Part shown: in pieces, positions 7,327-13,289 of the stretch
Layout of the letters: every line of letters starts with the position of its first letter
Numbering within the stretch: the first letter of the stretch is position 1
Assembly (NCBI GenBank): GCA_002493305.1
Contig: DKYJ01000029.1
Location: 33,517-59,771, forward strand
From: Clostridiales bacterium UBA7103
GTDB taxonomy: Bacteria; Bacillota; Clostridia; Oscillospirales; Oscillospiraceae
Reading direction: 5' to 3'
DNA length: 26,255 nt
Position numbers and translations under genes: made by a program
Notes under the pieces: generated by a model
The model's input: only the letters and a program-made list of their open reading frames with translations
What the model was told of the DNA's origin: nothing
Database searches by the model: none

Positions 7327-8652
7327 TTAATAATCGTTCATCGCAGCGTTGGCAGAAGCAACAAAGCCGTCAAACGCAGTCTCTGCGTCAGCGGTGCCCA
7401 GCGCGACAGAAAGGAACATCTCCTTGATGTTGTTGCGCACGGTGTCAGCGCCCAAAACTGCAGGCAGGTAGTTTGCGTAATCATACTCCGCAACAAGAGC
7501 CTCAACAGCGATATTGCTGTTCATCTGCTCCTGGAAGCGAGGATCGTTAACGCTGTCCTTGTAGGCGGGCATGGTGCCGAAGCCGATGGCCCAGTCAACA
7601 AGCTGCTCGGGCTGGGTCCAGAACTTCAGGAACTCATAAACGCCCTGAGCATGCTCATCATCTCTGGCCAAGCATGCAACAGTGCTGCCCCAGCTGGAGA
7701 TATATTTGGTGTCGCCCTGGGGGATGGGAGCGCAGCCGACCTCAAAATGGCCTTCCTCACCCTCAGCGGGGATACCGGCGAGAACATAGCCAACACCGGC
7801 GGCAGAGCCAACATACATACCGACAGCCTGACTGTCAAAGGGGCCGGAGAAGTAGTTGTCCTCACCGACAAGACGGAAGTAGCCTTCCTTGCAGCCGTCA
7901 GCAAACCAGTTGAGGTACTTGACAGCGGTATCCTTGTCAATGGCGATCTGCTTATTGGCAACATCAATGTAATCACTGCCGTTCTGGATCATCCAGCCCT
8001 GGAAGGTATCGGTCTCGGAATCAGTACCGAAGCCGGGAATGCCATACTCGTCTCTGATGGCCTTGGAAACGGTCTCAACCTCTTCCCAAGTGGTGGGGGC
8101 GGTCATGTTCAGGCCGTCAAGCATGGTCTTGTTGTAATAGAGAACCTCACTGCCGAAGAGGACAGGGAACAGATATATTTCATCTCCGCCCCACTGAGTG
8201 ATCTCGTTATAATAACCCTCTGCGAGCTGATCCTTGAAATTGGGGATACCTATCTCGGGATCGTTGATGAACTTGCTGTAATCGTTGAGATAGCCGTCCT
8301 CCATGTAATTGACGGCGGTGGAAGCAAACATGGGCGCCATGTCAGGGCCGGTGCCGGTGCTGACAGACTGGAGAAGCTTCGCGTCAAACTCGGAATAAGG
8401 CTGCTGCTGCTCGATAACAACATACTTATCCTGAGAAGCGTTGAACTTTTCAACGATGGACTGGAAAGCCTCGAGGTGATGGTCAGTCCATGTGTGCCAG
8501 AAAACGATCTCAATGGGTTCAGCGGCAGGCTCTGTCGCATCGGCAGGCTGTGACGCTTCGGGTGCAGGCGTCTCGGCAGGCTTAGAACCGCAGCCGACAA
8601 GGCACACACTGAGCATCATAACTGCAAGAAGGAGCGCGATGATCTTTTTCAT
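7327..8652 (-). CDS. ABC transporter substrate-binding lipoprotein, UgpB-like
   Basis: This 441-aa lipoprotein has a signal peptide with lipobox LVGC and predicted lipidation at C21. An Ala/Pro/Glu-rich linker (about 22-45) precedes a type-1 extracellular solute-binding domain starting IEIVFWHTWTDHH. The FWH opening, the VLYYNKTML segment and the late SWGSTVACLA segment resemble CUT1 binding proteins such as UgpB, which bind sugars or glycerol-phosphate compounds at the outer membrane face. It is the first gene of the transporter operon, with its own promoter and a ~180-nt structured leader. It is separated from the downstream genes by two hairpins, consistent with high expression of the binding protein. 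The ATG follows an AAAGGAT site. The ligand is unknown; a phosphorylated solute is inferred from the hydrolases in the operon. Confidence 0.93.
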   Translation of the reverse strand: MKKIIALLLAVMMLSVCLVGCGSKPAETPAPEASQPADATEPAAEPIEIVFWHTWTDHHLEAFQSIVEKFNASQDKYVVIEQQQPYSEFDAKLLQSVSTGTGPDMAPMFASTAVNYMEDGYLNDYSKFINDPEIGIPNFKDQLAEGYYNEITQWGGDEIYLFPVLFGSEVLYYNKTMLDGLNMTAPTTWEEVETVSKAIRDEYGIPGFGTDSETDTFQGWMIQNGSDYIDVANKQIAIDKDTAVKYLNWFADGCKEGYFRLVGEDNYFSGPFDSQAVGMYVGSAAGVGYVLAGIPAEGEEGHFEVGCAPIPQGDTKYISSWGSTVACLARDDEHAQGVYEFLKFWTQPEQLVDWAIGFGTMPAYKDSVNDPRFQEQMNSNIAVEALVAEYDYANYLPAVLGADTVRNNIKEMFLSVALGTADAETAFDGFVASANAAMNDY

Positions 8653-9022
8653 TTGATTTTCATCCTTTCTTTATATTGTCGCCGAGGGAACACGCTCAGC
8701 GTGCCCATCGGACAACACACAAAAAATAATTGCGTGCAAAGGCACAATAATACAGCGGAATATCCGCTGTAATTTTCACGCATATCCAGTGCTCAATTAA
8801 GGCAAATTATATATTGGATCAGTCCAAGCATATGTTTGTGTTATTGTACCACAGGCTAATGTGAAAAAGTTATCTTCTTGGGTGAACTTTTTTACGCGCT
8901 TGTTTCTCTCTGCCGAAAGCAAGATCTGTCCGCCTATCAAAAAGGAATTCAGCGCGCACTCAGCCGGTGTTTGTTCCCTTTGCCATCATCTGCGGAGCTT
9001 CTGGTAATATACAAACAAAATT
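8653..9022 (-). promoter_or_regulatory. Promoter and structured leader of the transporter operon
   Basis: On the minus strand an extended -10 (TGG TACAAT, -10 at 8843-8848) lies about 190 bases before the binding-protein start. No convincing -35 is visible, which fits an activated or regulated promoter. The transcript would begin near 8836. Inverted repeats follow: TTGGA/TCCAA at 8814-8827, a 9-bp-arm palindrome at 8751-8771, and GC-rich symmetry around 8687-8705 (AGCGTG/CACGCT). These are candidate operators for the adjacent RpiR-family regulator or leader-RNA structures. No known riboswitch class was recognised, and the stretch 8860-9018 shows nothing else. Confidence 0.5.
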
Positions 9023-9050
9023 ACGCTCTCCCGTATGGGAGAGCGTAATT
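9019..9050 (-). terminator. Rho-independent terminator of the RpiR-family gene
   Basis: A perfect 14-bp stem (9019-9032 with 9037-9050, loop GTAT) begins at the last base of the regulator's stop codon. It is followed on the minus strand by TTTTGTTTGTATA. This separates the regulator transcript from the transporter operon. Confidence 0.88.
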
Positions 9051-9793
9051 CAGTCATTGGCAAAATACTTGGCAAGTATCTCCTCAATGATCAGGATAAC
9101 CTTGCCGAAAAAGGGGTTGGGCAGGGCGGAGATGAGAGTCTGCTCCGCACCGTCGATAATAAATGTCAAATCAGACAGGCTTGCCAAAGTGGAGCTGCCC
9201 ACTTTTGTAAATGAGATCACTTTGAATCCATTCTGCTTTGCCCTGCGGATATCGCGCAGGACGGTCTCTGTCTCACCCGTCTGAGAGATGGCAATAATTA
9301 TGGAGGGCTCGATGTTGTTTTTCAGTTCGTCGCTGTTATCGTCCTGAAAGACCATGTAATCATAAAAATGCACACGGTCAAACACCATAAAGCCGCAGGT
9401 GGACAGGCGCTGGGCTATGTAATCGGCAGAGATATTGGCAAAGCCGGAGCCAATGACGAACATCTTCCTGTCGCAAAACTCCCTGAGATAGGACAGGAAG
9501 CGCTCCACCCGCTCCTCGCTGTAATTATCCACCAGCGTCTCCAGTCCATATGGCCCGGCAGACAGCTCCGCCTTTCTGCTCTGCGCAATATTATACACCA
9601 TGTCAGTGTAGCCATTGAAGCCCAGCTTCTTGCCCATCTTCACCAGAAAAGCAGGGGACACATAGTTCTCCTGGGCTATCTGCGCAACATTGATCTTCTT
9701 CTCGCCGTTTTCGATGTGCCGAATAATGCTTGTGACAACGCCGGTTTCAACCTCATTAAGCTGGTTGGTCAGAAAAAAGTAATTATTGCCCAT
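9050..9793 (-). CDS. RpiR/MurR-family transcriptional regulator
   Basis: This 247-aa regulator has an N-terminal RpiR-type helix-turn-helix (about 1-75; AQIAQENYVSPAFLVKMGKKLGF) and a C-terminal SIS domain (about 105-235). The SIS domain shows FVIGSGFANISADYIAQRL and IIIAISQTGETETVLRDIRRA, the segment that usually contacts a phosphosugar. RpiR-family proteins typically sense phosphorylated sugars or amino sugars and control neighbouring catabolic genes. The transporter operon lies directly downstream in the same direction behind its own promoter, so this protein is its likely regulator, with a phosphorylated pathway intermediate as ligand (inference). The ATG has AAGGGAG nine bases upstream. 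Seven TGTCAG repeats lie just before and overlapping its upstream neighbour. Confidence 0.92.
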   Translation of the reverse strand: MGNNYFFLTNQLNEVETGVVTSIIRHIENGEKKINVAQIAQENYVSPAFLVKMGKKLGFNGYTDMVYNIAQSRKAELSAGPYGLETLVDNYSEERVERFLSYLREFCDRKMFVIGSGFANISADYIAQRLSTCGFMVFDRVHFYDYMVFQDDNSDELKNNIEPSIIIAISQTGETETVLRDIRRAKQNGFKVISFTKVGSSTLASLSDLTFIIDGAEQTLISALPNPFFGKVILIIEEILAKYFAND

Positions 9794-9795
9794 TT

Positions 9796-9922
9796 TGTCA
9801 GATTCTCCCTTGTCCGGTTCGTCTCGTTCCTTCGCTGAGATGTGTGTGTCAGATAGTGCCGGTTTTACGGCTGTGTCAGATTTGTGTGTCAGATTTTGTG
9901 TCAGTGTCAGGTTTTATGTCAG
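9796..9922. repeat. Seven-copy TGTCAG short direct-repeat cluster
   Basis: On the plus strand TGTCAG starts at 9796, 9847, 9874, 9887, 9899, 9905 and 9917. Four copies extend to TGTCAGAT. The cluster spans the 3' end of the small membrane protein gene, where it encodes the Asp/Thr/Lys-rich tail, and the untranslated gap up to the regulator start. It may be slippage-derived or a multi-site operator. Confidence 0.6.
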
Positions 9923-10199
9923 TAACGGGCTTTGCCAATTTGAACGTAAAAATAATTGTCAGAATCGAGAGCGATACAGCTGTCCCCACAATGGCAGTAT
10001 AGAAGCTGACGCTCTCGCTGCTGCGCAGCAGAAGACACGTGCCAAGAGCCAAAATGTCCACAAATAAGCGGATAATGTTGCTGGCCATCATCATGGCCGT
10101 ATTTTGCTTTTTCAAAAAATGCTTCATTATCGCCGCGTTCAGGATCGCCGCGGCCGCGCCCCAAACGAGCCCCAGAAGCACGCCCAAAAAATAATTCAC
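9876..10199 (-). CDS. Small three-helix membrane protein, unknown function
   Basis: This is a 107-aa hypothetical protein. I place the start at the GTG at 10199 because AAGGAG lies seven bases upstream and a good promoter precedes it. A longer reading to 10262 would start upstream of that promoter. There are three hydrophobic segments: about 3-20 (YFLGVLLGLVWGAAAAIL), 36-55 and 65-85. A hydrophilic tail rich in Asp, Thr and Lys (DIKPDTDTKSD) follows and is encoded by the TGTCAG repeats. The size and layout recall AtpI-like small membrane proteins, but no diagnostic motif supports that. It lies 82 bp upstream of the RpiR-family gene with no terminator between, so the two are probably co-transcribed. 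Confidence 0.7.
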   Translation of the reverse strand: MNYFLGVLLGLVWGAAAAILNAAIMKHFLKKQNTAMMMASNIIRLFVDILALGTCLLLRSSESVSFYTAIVGTAVSLSILTIIFTFKLAKPVTDIKPDTDTKSDTQI

Positions 10200-10230
10200 G
10201 CGGTGTCTCCTTATTTTTAACTTTGGTTTC

Positions 10231-10258
10231 ATTCTATCACAATTTATCAGAATTGCAA
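10231..10258 (-). promoter_or_regulatory. Sigma-A promoter for the small membrane protein/regulator unit
   Basis: On the minus strand TTGCAA (10253-10258) and TAGAAT (10231-10236) are separated by 16 bp. The predicted transcript starts near 10224, about 25 nt before the GTG start. Confidence 0.7.
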
Positions 10259-10349
10259 ACAATATTCTAAATAAAAAAGTTCAAGTTTACAAAAATTTGC
10301 TTATTTTTTGTCTGAGTTGGACGATTTTCTTTATATTTACCAGCCCACC

Positions 10350-10370
10350 GGGCTTTTTTCGGCCTATCAG
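10350..10370 (+). terminator. Orphan hairpin with T6 on the plus strand
   Basis: AGCCC (10352-10356) and GGGCT around an ACC loop are followed by six T residues on the plus strand. No plus-strand gene ends here, so it may terminate an unseen small transcript or be a remnant. The stem is only five base pairs. Confidence 0.3.
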
Positions 10371-10414
10371 CGGCGGGGGCAATGCGTAAAACTGACTGTT
10401 CCCACGCCCTCCGT

Positions 10415-10427
10415 CTTGTGATAAAAT
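10415..10427 (+). promoter_or_regulatory. Extended -10 promoter of the acetyltransferase gene
   Basis: TGATAAAAT (-10 hexamer 10422-10427 with an upstream TG) lies about 30 bp before the ATG. It closely resembles the GTGATAAAATAG element before the hydrolase gene at 13209-13214. No convincing -35 is present. Confidence 0.5.
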
Positions 10428-10458
10428 AGTAAAAAAGTTCATAATTTTGGAGGCTCAT

Positions 10459-10911
10459 ATGGGCAAATTCAACTTCGTTTCCCTGCGCGAAATACCATCT
10501 CTGGCAGGCGAAGCGGCATCCTGGTTTCACAGCAAATGGGGCGTTCCTCGAGAGGCCTATCTTGAGTGCGTGGAGAATTATCTCAGCGGCGAAAGTGAAT
10601 ATGGCTGGTATCTCTGCCTTGAAGGGCAGCGGATAGCCGGTGGTCTGGGAGTTATTGAAAACGATTTTCATGACCGGAAAGACCTTGCCCCAAACATCTG
10701 CGCAGTATATACCGTGGAGGACTGCCGCGGCAAAGGAATAGCCGGTCGGCTGCTTGATATGGCGGTGGAAGCTCTGCGCTCAAATGGCATTTCCCCGGTG
10801 TATCTCTTAACCGACCACACCGGCTTTTACGAGAGATACGGCTGGGAATTTTTGTGCATGGTTCAGGGCGAAGGCGAGGATGAGCTTTCAAGAATGTATG
10901 TTCACAGATAG
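10459..10911 (+). CDS. GNAT-family N-acetyltransferase
   Basis: This 150-aa protein has the GNAT acetyl-CoA fold. ICAVYTVEDCRGKGIAGRLL (about 77-96) contains the (R/Q)xxGxG/A pyrophosphate-binding loop, and the late FYERYGWEF segment is the typical beta5 motif. It would transfer an acetyl group from acetyl-CoA to an amine. The acceptor cannot be told, and these small stand-alone enzymes vary widely. I use the ATG at 10459 with GGAGG five bases upstream, rather than the TTG that overlaps this site. It appears monocistronic and is divergent from the small membrane protein gene. No clear terminator follows, so some readthrough into the coat genes is possible. Confidence 0.88.
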   Translation: MGKFNFVSLREIPSLAGEAASWFHSKWGVPREAYLECVENYLSGESEYGWYLCLEGQRIAGGLGVIENDFHDRKDLAPNICAVYTVEDCRGKGIAGRLLDMAVEALRSNGISPVYLLTDHTGFYERYGWEFLCMVQGEGEDELSRMYVHR

Positions 10912-11012
10912 CCGCGCAGCATAAAAAATGTATAATTTATAAAAAACAAAGTAAAATTTTTTCAAGAGTATTTCGCCTCCGAAAGCAGATAATATCTGCG
11001 AGGTGATAAAAA

Positions 11013-11186
11013 ATGAGTCCTAAAGAACTGCTCTATATTGAAGATGCTCTCGGCCACACCCAGTATCTGATGACCCAGTGCCGCAGCGCGGCAAACCAGC
11101 TCACTGACCCGGTTCTGCGCCAGCAGGCACAGCAGCTTGTCAACACGAACCAGAATCTCTTCACAAAGTTTTTCAATCTTGTTTAA
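11013..11186 (+). CDS. 57-aa small protein paired with CotF-like coat protein
   Basis: This short ORF encodes 57 residues beginning MSPKELLYIEDALGH and ending FTKFFNLV. It is mostly helical, rich in Gln and Asn (QQAQQLVNTNQ), with no membrane segment. It has an excellent GAGGTGAT ribosome binding site, and its TAA overlaps the AAAGGAGG site of the CotF-like gene, so the two are translationally coupled. Partner and composition suggest a spore coat or inter-coat component, possibly a binding partner of the CotF-like protein. That role is inferred from position. A short palindrome (GCAGA/TCTGC, about 10985-10999) lies in the leader. Sporulation-sigma promoter motifs were not confidently identified in the AT-rich 100-bp upstream gap. 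Confidence 0.82.
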   Translation: MSPKELLYIEDALGHTQYLMTQCRSAANQLTDPVLRQQAQQLVNTNQNLFTKFFNLV

Positions 11187-11199
11187 AGGAGGCAGCACA

Positions 11200-11448
11200 A
11201 TGAGCGATAAGGATATTATGGAGGGCATACTGCTCACCACCAAGGGCGTTTGCGACCTGTATATGCACGGCTCCATCGAGTCGGCCACGCCTAATGTGCA
11301 TCAGGCCTTTAACGCCGCGCTTAACGACGCGCTGTGCATGCAGAATGACATCTATAACCAGATGTCCTCTCACGGCTGGTACACCGCCGAGCAGGCGCAG
11401 CCCCAGAAGCTCCAGCAGGTCCGGCAGAAGTTTGCCGCACAGGGATAA
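11200..11448 (+). CDS. CotF-family spore coat protein
   Basis: This 82-aa protein matches the CotF domain style of clostridial coat proteins. It has an N-terminal DKDIMEGILLTTKGVCDLY, a central NVHQAFNAALNDALCMQNDI, and a C-terminal MSSHGWYTAEQAQPQK. It is predicted to be two helices packing like the ferritin-like CotF fold. Members are deposited in the coat of the developing spore. It is much shorter than B. subtilis CotF, as is usual for clostridial versions. It follows the 57-aa gene with its AAAGGAGG site overlapping that gene's stop, and it is closed by a strong hairpin terminator. SpoIIE in the same window supports a spore-forming host. Confidence 0.85.
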   Translation: MSDKDIMEGILLTTKGVCDLYMHGSIESATPNVHQAFNAALNDALCMQNDIYNQMSSHGWYTAEQAQPQKLQQVRQKFAAQG

Positions 11449-11454
11449 CAACAA

Positions 11455-11488
11455 AAGGCACGCCCCGCCAACCGGCGGGGCGTGCTTT
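11455..11488. terminator. Bidirectional terminator between coat genes and cardiolipin synthase
   Basis: Arms GCACGCCCCGCC (11458-11469) and GGCGGGGCGTGC (11474-11485) pair perfectly around AACC. The plus side continues with TTTAG and the minus side with TTTTGTTGTT. It can therefore end both the coat operon and the opposing cardiolipin synthase transcript. Confidence 0.85.
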
Positions 11489-11590
11489 AGTGAAGAGATA
11501 AACGTTAAAAGTGAAGGAAGCGGTGTCCCTTCGGGACGATTTATATCGGCTGCGCCCACTATTCATTATTCATTTTTCCTTATTCATTTT
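11489..11590. repeat. MITE-like intergenic element (putative)
   Basis: This ~100-bp non-coding stretch has AGTGAAG repeated at 11489 and 11510, a GTCCC-TTC-GGGAC hairpin in the middle (11525-11537), and three ATTCAT copies at the other end (11561, 11568, 11582). The AGTGAA and ATTCATT ends are roughly inverted to each other. The layout resembles small dispersed intergenic repeats of gut Clostridia. There is only one copy in the window, so repetitiveness is not shown here. Confidence 0.4.
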
Positions 11591-11591
11591 C

Positions 11592-13166
11592 TCACAGCAG
11601 CGGGGCTATGAGCTTCATAATAAAGCCGCTTATTTTGACGGAGAGCTTTTCTTTTTTGACGCTCTCCGGCGTTACCTCGCGGCATTTGGCCTGAGTCGCG
11701 AGAAAATCCTCCTCAATGTCCTTGATGCAGGGCTTGCCGTACATATACGCGGCGCACTCGAAATGGTGGTAGAGGCTGCGGTAATCCAGATTGATGGTGC
11801 CCACCACGGCCTCCCTATCGTCACAGGCAAAGACCTTGGCATGGACAAAGCCGGGGGTATACTCATAAATCTTCACTCCTGAGGCAAGAAGGCTCGCGTA
11901 GTGGGTCTTTGCCAAGGCGTAGGGCAGCTTTTTGTCCGGAATACCGGGCAGAATAAGGCGCACATCCACGCCCCGTTCCGCCGCGAAGCACAGCGCCGTC
12001 TGCATTTCGCCGTCAAGAATGAGATAAGGCGTCATGATATGCACATAGCGCTCGGCGCGGTTTAAAATGTCCATGTATACAAGCTCGCCCACCCGCTCGT
12101 CGTCCAGCGGACAGTCTCCATAGGGGATGACAAAGCCCGGCTCGTCAAACTTCGGCGCGGGAGGGCAGTTGAGAAAGCCGGCAAAGTTCAGGTTCTTCTC
12201 GTCAACATTCCACATCTGCAAAAACATCAGCGCAAAGCTCCTCGCGGCGTCGCCCTCAAGCATGACGGCGGTGTCCTTCCAATGGCCGAAGCGGCTGCCG
12301 CGGTTTATATACTCGTCGGCAAGGTTCACTCCGCCGGTGAAGGCCGTGTGCCCGTCGATGACGAGTATTTTTCTGTGGTCGCGGTAGTTATAGTGTGTGG
12401 ACATAAACGGCGTCAGCGGTGAGAAGGTCTTGCACTTTATGCCCAGCTCCCGCAGGCGCTTTACATAGTTGTGCGGCAGCTTTGTGATCTCGCAGGTGCC
12501 GTCATACATAAGGCGCACATCTATGCCCTGCTTCACCTTGCGCGTGAGGATCTCCAGCACATTGCCCCACATCTCTCCTTCATCAATTATGAAGTATTCA
12601 AGATAGATGTAGCGCTCCGCCTTTTCAAGCTCCGCGAGCAGCCGACGGTATTTATCCTCGCCCAGCGGGAAATAAGTCACCCTCGTGTCAGAAAAGACCG
12701 GGTGGCAGCCGGTGCGCGCGAGATAGCGGTAGAGCCCCACGGCGTGGTGCGCCTCGTCCTCAAAGCGCTCCATGGTGTGCGTATCCTGCTTGAGAATGTC
12801 CTTTGATTTCTTCGTGACGCTGATATATCTGTCTCTGAGTATTCTGTGCCCGATGTCGCTTCGGGTAAAGAGCAGCAAAAGCGCGCCAAAGACCGGCATG
12901 ATCATAATAATGACAAGCCATGTGAGCTTTGAGCTGGGGTCGGCGCTGGAATTAAAGAGGTACAGCACCATACCGGCGCAAAACGCAATTGAGAAAAAGT
13001 AGTAATGCGGCAGATAGCTGATAAAAACCGTCTGCAAAAGGAACATAGCTGCAAGCTGGATAAGCAGGAAGAGAATGATAAGCCCCGCGCGGCTGAATAT
13101 AATGCGCAGCAGCCCCTTCTTGCCCTTTTTCAGCAGCCGTAATCCTTCGTGTTTTTCCATGTCCAT
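11592..13166 (-). CDS. cls: Cardiolipin synthase (phospholipase D superfamily)
   Basis: This 524-aa protein has hydrophobic N-terminal segments (about 26-50, 55-72, 82-101) of the ClsA-type membrane region. Two PLD catalytic motifs follow: HRKILVID (H264, K266, D271) and HAKVFACD (H442, K444, D449). It joins two phosphatidylglycerol molecules, or transfers a phosphatidyl group, to form cardiolipin at the cytoplasmic membrane. Length is normal for ClsA/YwnE-type enzymes. The ATG at 13166 is preceded by AGGGG nine bases upstream, and a second ATG two codons later is possible. It is monocistronic, with a consensus promoter 80 bp upstream that overlaps the divergent hydrolase promoter. The substrate label is by family, and a related phosphatidyltransferase cannot be excluded. 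Confidence 0.93.
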   Translation of the reverse strand: MDMEKHEGLRLLKKGKKGLLRIIFSRAGLIILFLLIQLAAMFLLQTVFISYLPHYYFFSIAFCAGMVLYLFNSSADPSSKLTWLVIIMIMPVFGALLLLFTRSDIGHRILRDRYISVTKKSKDILKQDTHTMERFEDEAHHAVGLYRYLARTGCHPVFSDTRVTYFPLGEDKYRRLLAELEKAERYIYLEYFIIDEGEMWGNVLEILTRKVKQGIDVRLMYDGTCEITKLPHNYVKRLRELGIKCKTFSPLTPFMSTHYNYRDHRKILVIDGHTAFTGGVNLADEYINRGSRFGHWKDTAVMLEGDAARSFALMFLQMWNVDEKNLNFAGFLNCPPAPKFDEPGFVIPYGDCPLDDERVGELVYMDILNRAERYVHIMTPYLILDGEMQTALCFAAERGVDVRLILPGIPDKKLPYALAKTHYASLLASGVKIYEYTPGFVHAKVFACDDREAVVGTINLDYRSLYHHFECAAYMYGKPCIKDIEEDFLATQAKCREVTPESVKKEKLSVKISGFIMKLIAPLL

Positions 13167-13184
13167 ATTTTGAGGCCCCTGTGC

Positions 13185-13214
13185 TTGACTGTCCGTCAGG
13201 CGTCGTGATAAAAT
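13185..13214 (+). promoter_or_regulatory. Sigma-A promoter of the alpha/beta hydrolase gene
   Basis: TTGACT (13185-13190), 18-bp spacer, TAAAAT (13209-13214) with an upstream TG. The transcript would start near 13221, so its first bases are antisense to the start of the divergent cls transcript. Confidence 0.75.
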
Positions 13215-13243
13215 AGCAAAAAATTTCTACAATTTATTAGATT

Positions 13244-13272
13244 ATTATACAGGTTTTATTCGCGCGCGTCAA
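13244..13272 (-). promoter_or_regulatory. Sigma-A promoter of cls
   Basis: On the minus strand TTGACG (13267-13272) and a perfect TATAAT (13244-13249) are separated by 17 bp. The start site is near 13237. It lies inside the transcribed leader of the divergent hydrolase gene. Confidence 0.85.
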
Positions 13273-13289
13273 GAAAGGAAGTTTAAGCA

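Noticed and set aside
7180..8553. 457-codon plus-strand open frame opposite the binding-protein gene
   Set aside because: The opposite strand encodes a complete lipoprotein with lipobox and UgpB-like domain. The plus frame has no ribosome binding site or known domain.
10200..10262. N-terminal extension of the small membrane protein to 10262
   Set aside because: It would start upstream of the predicted promoter's start site, and the GTG at 10199 has AAGGAG at ideal distance.
10267..10671. 134-codon minus-strand frame overlapping the acetyltransferase start and the intergenic region
   Set aside because: It has no ribosome binding site or motif, and it runs through the acetyltransferase promoter and coding sequence.
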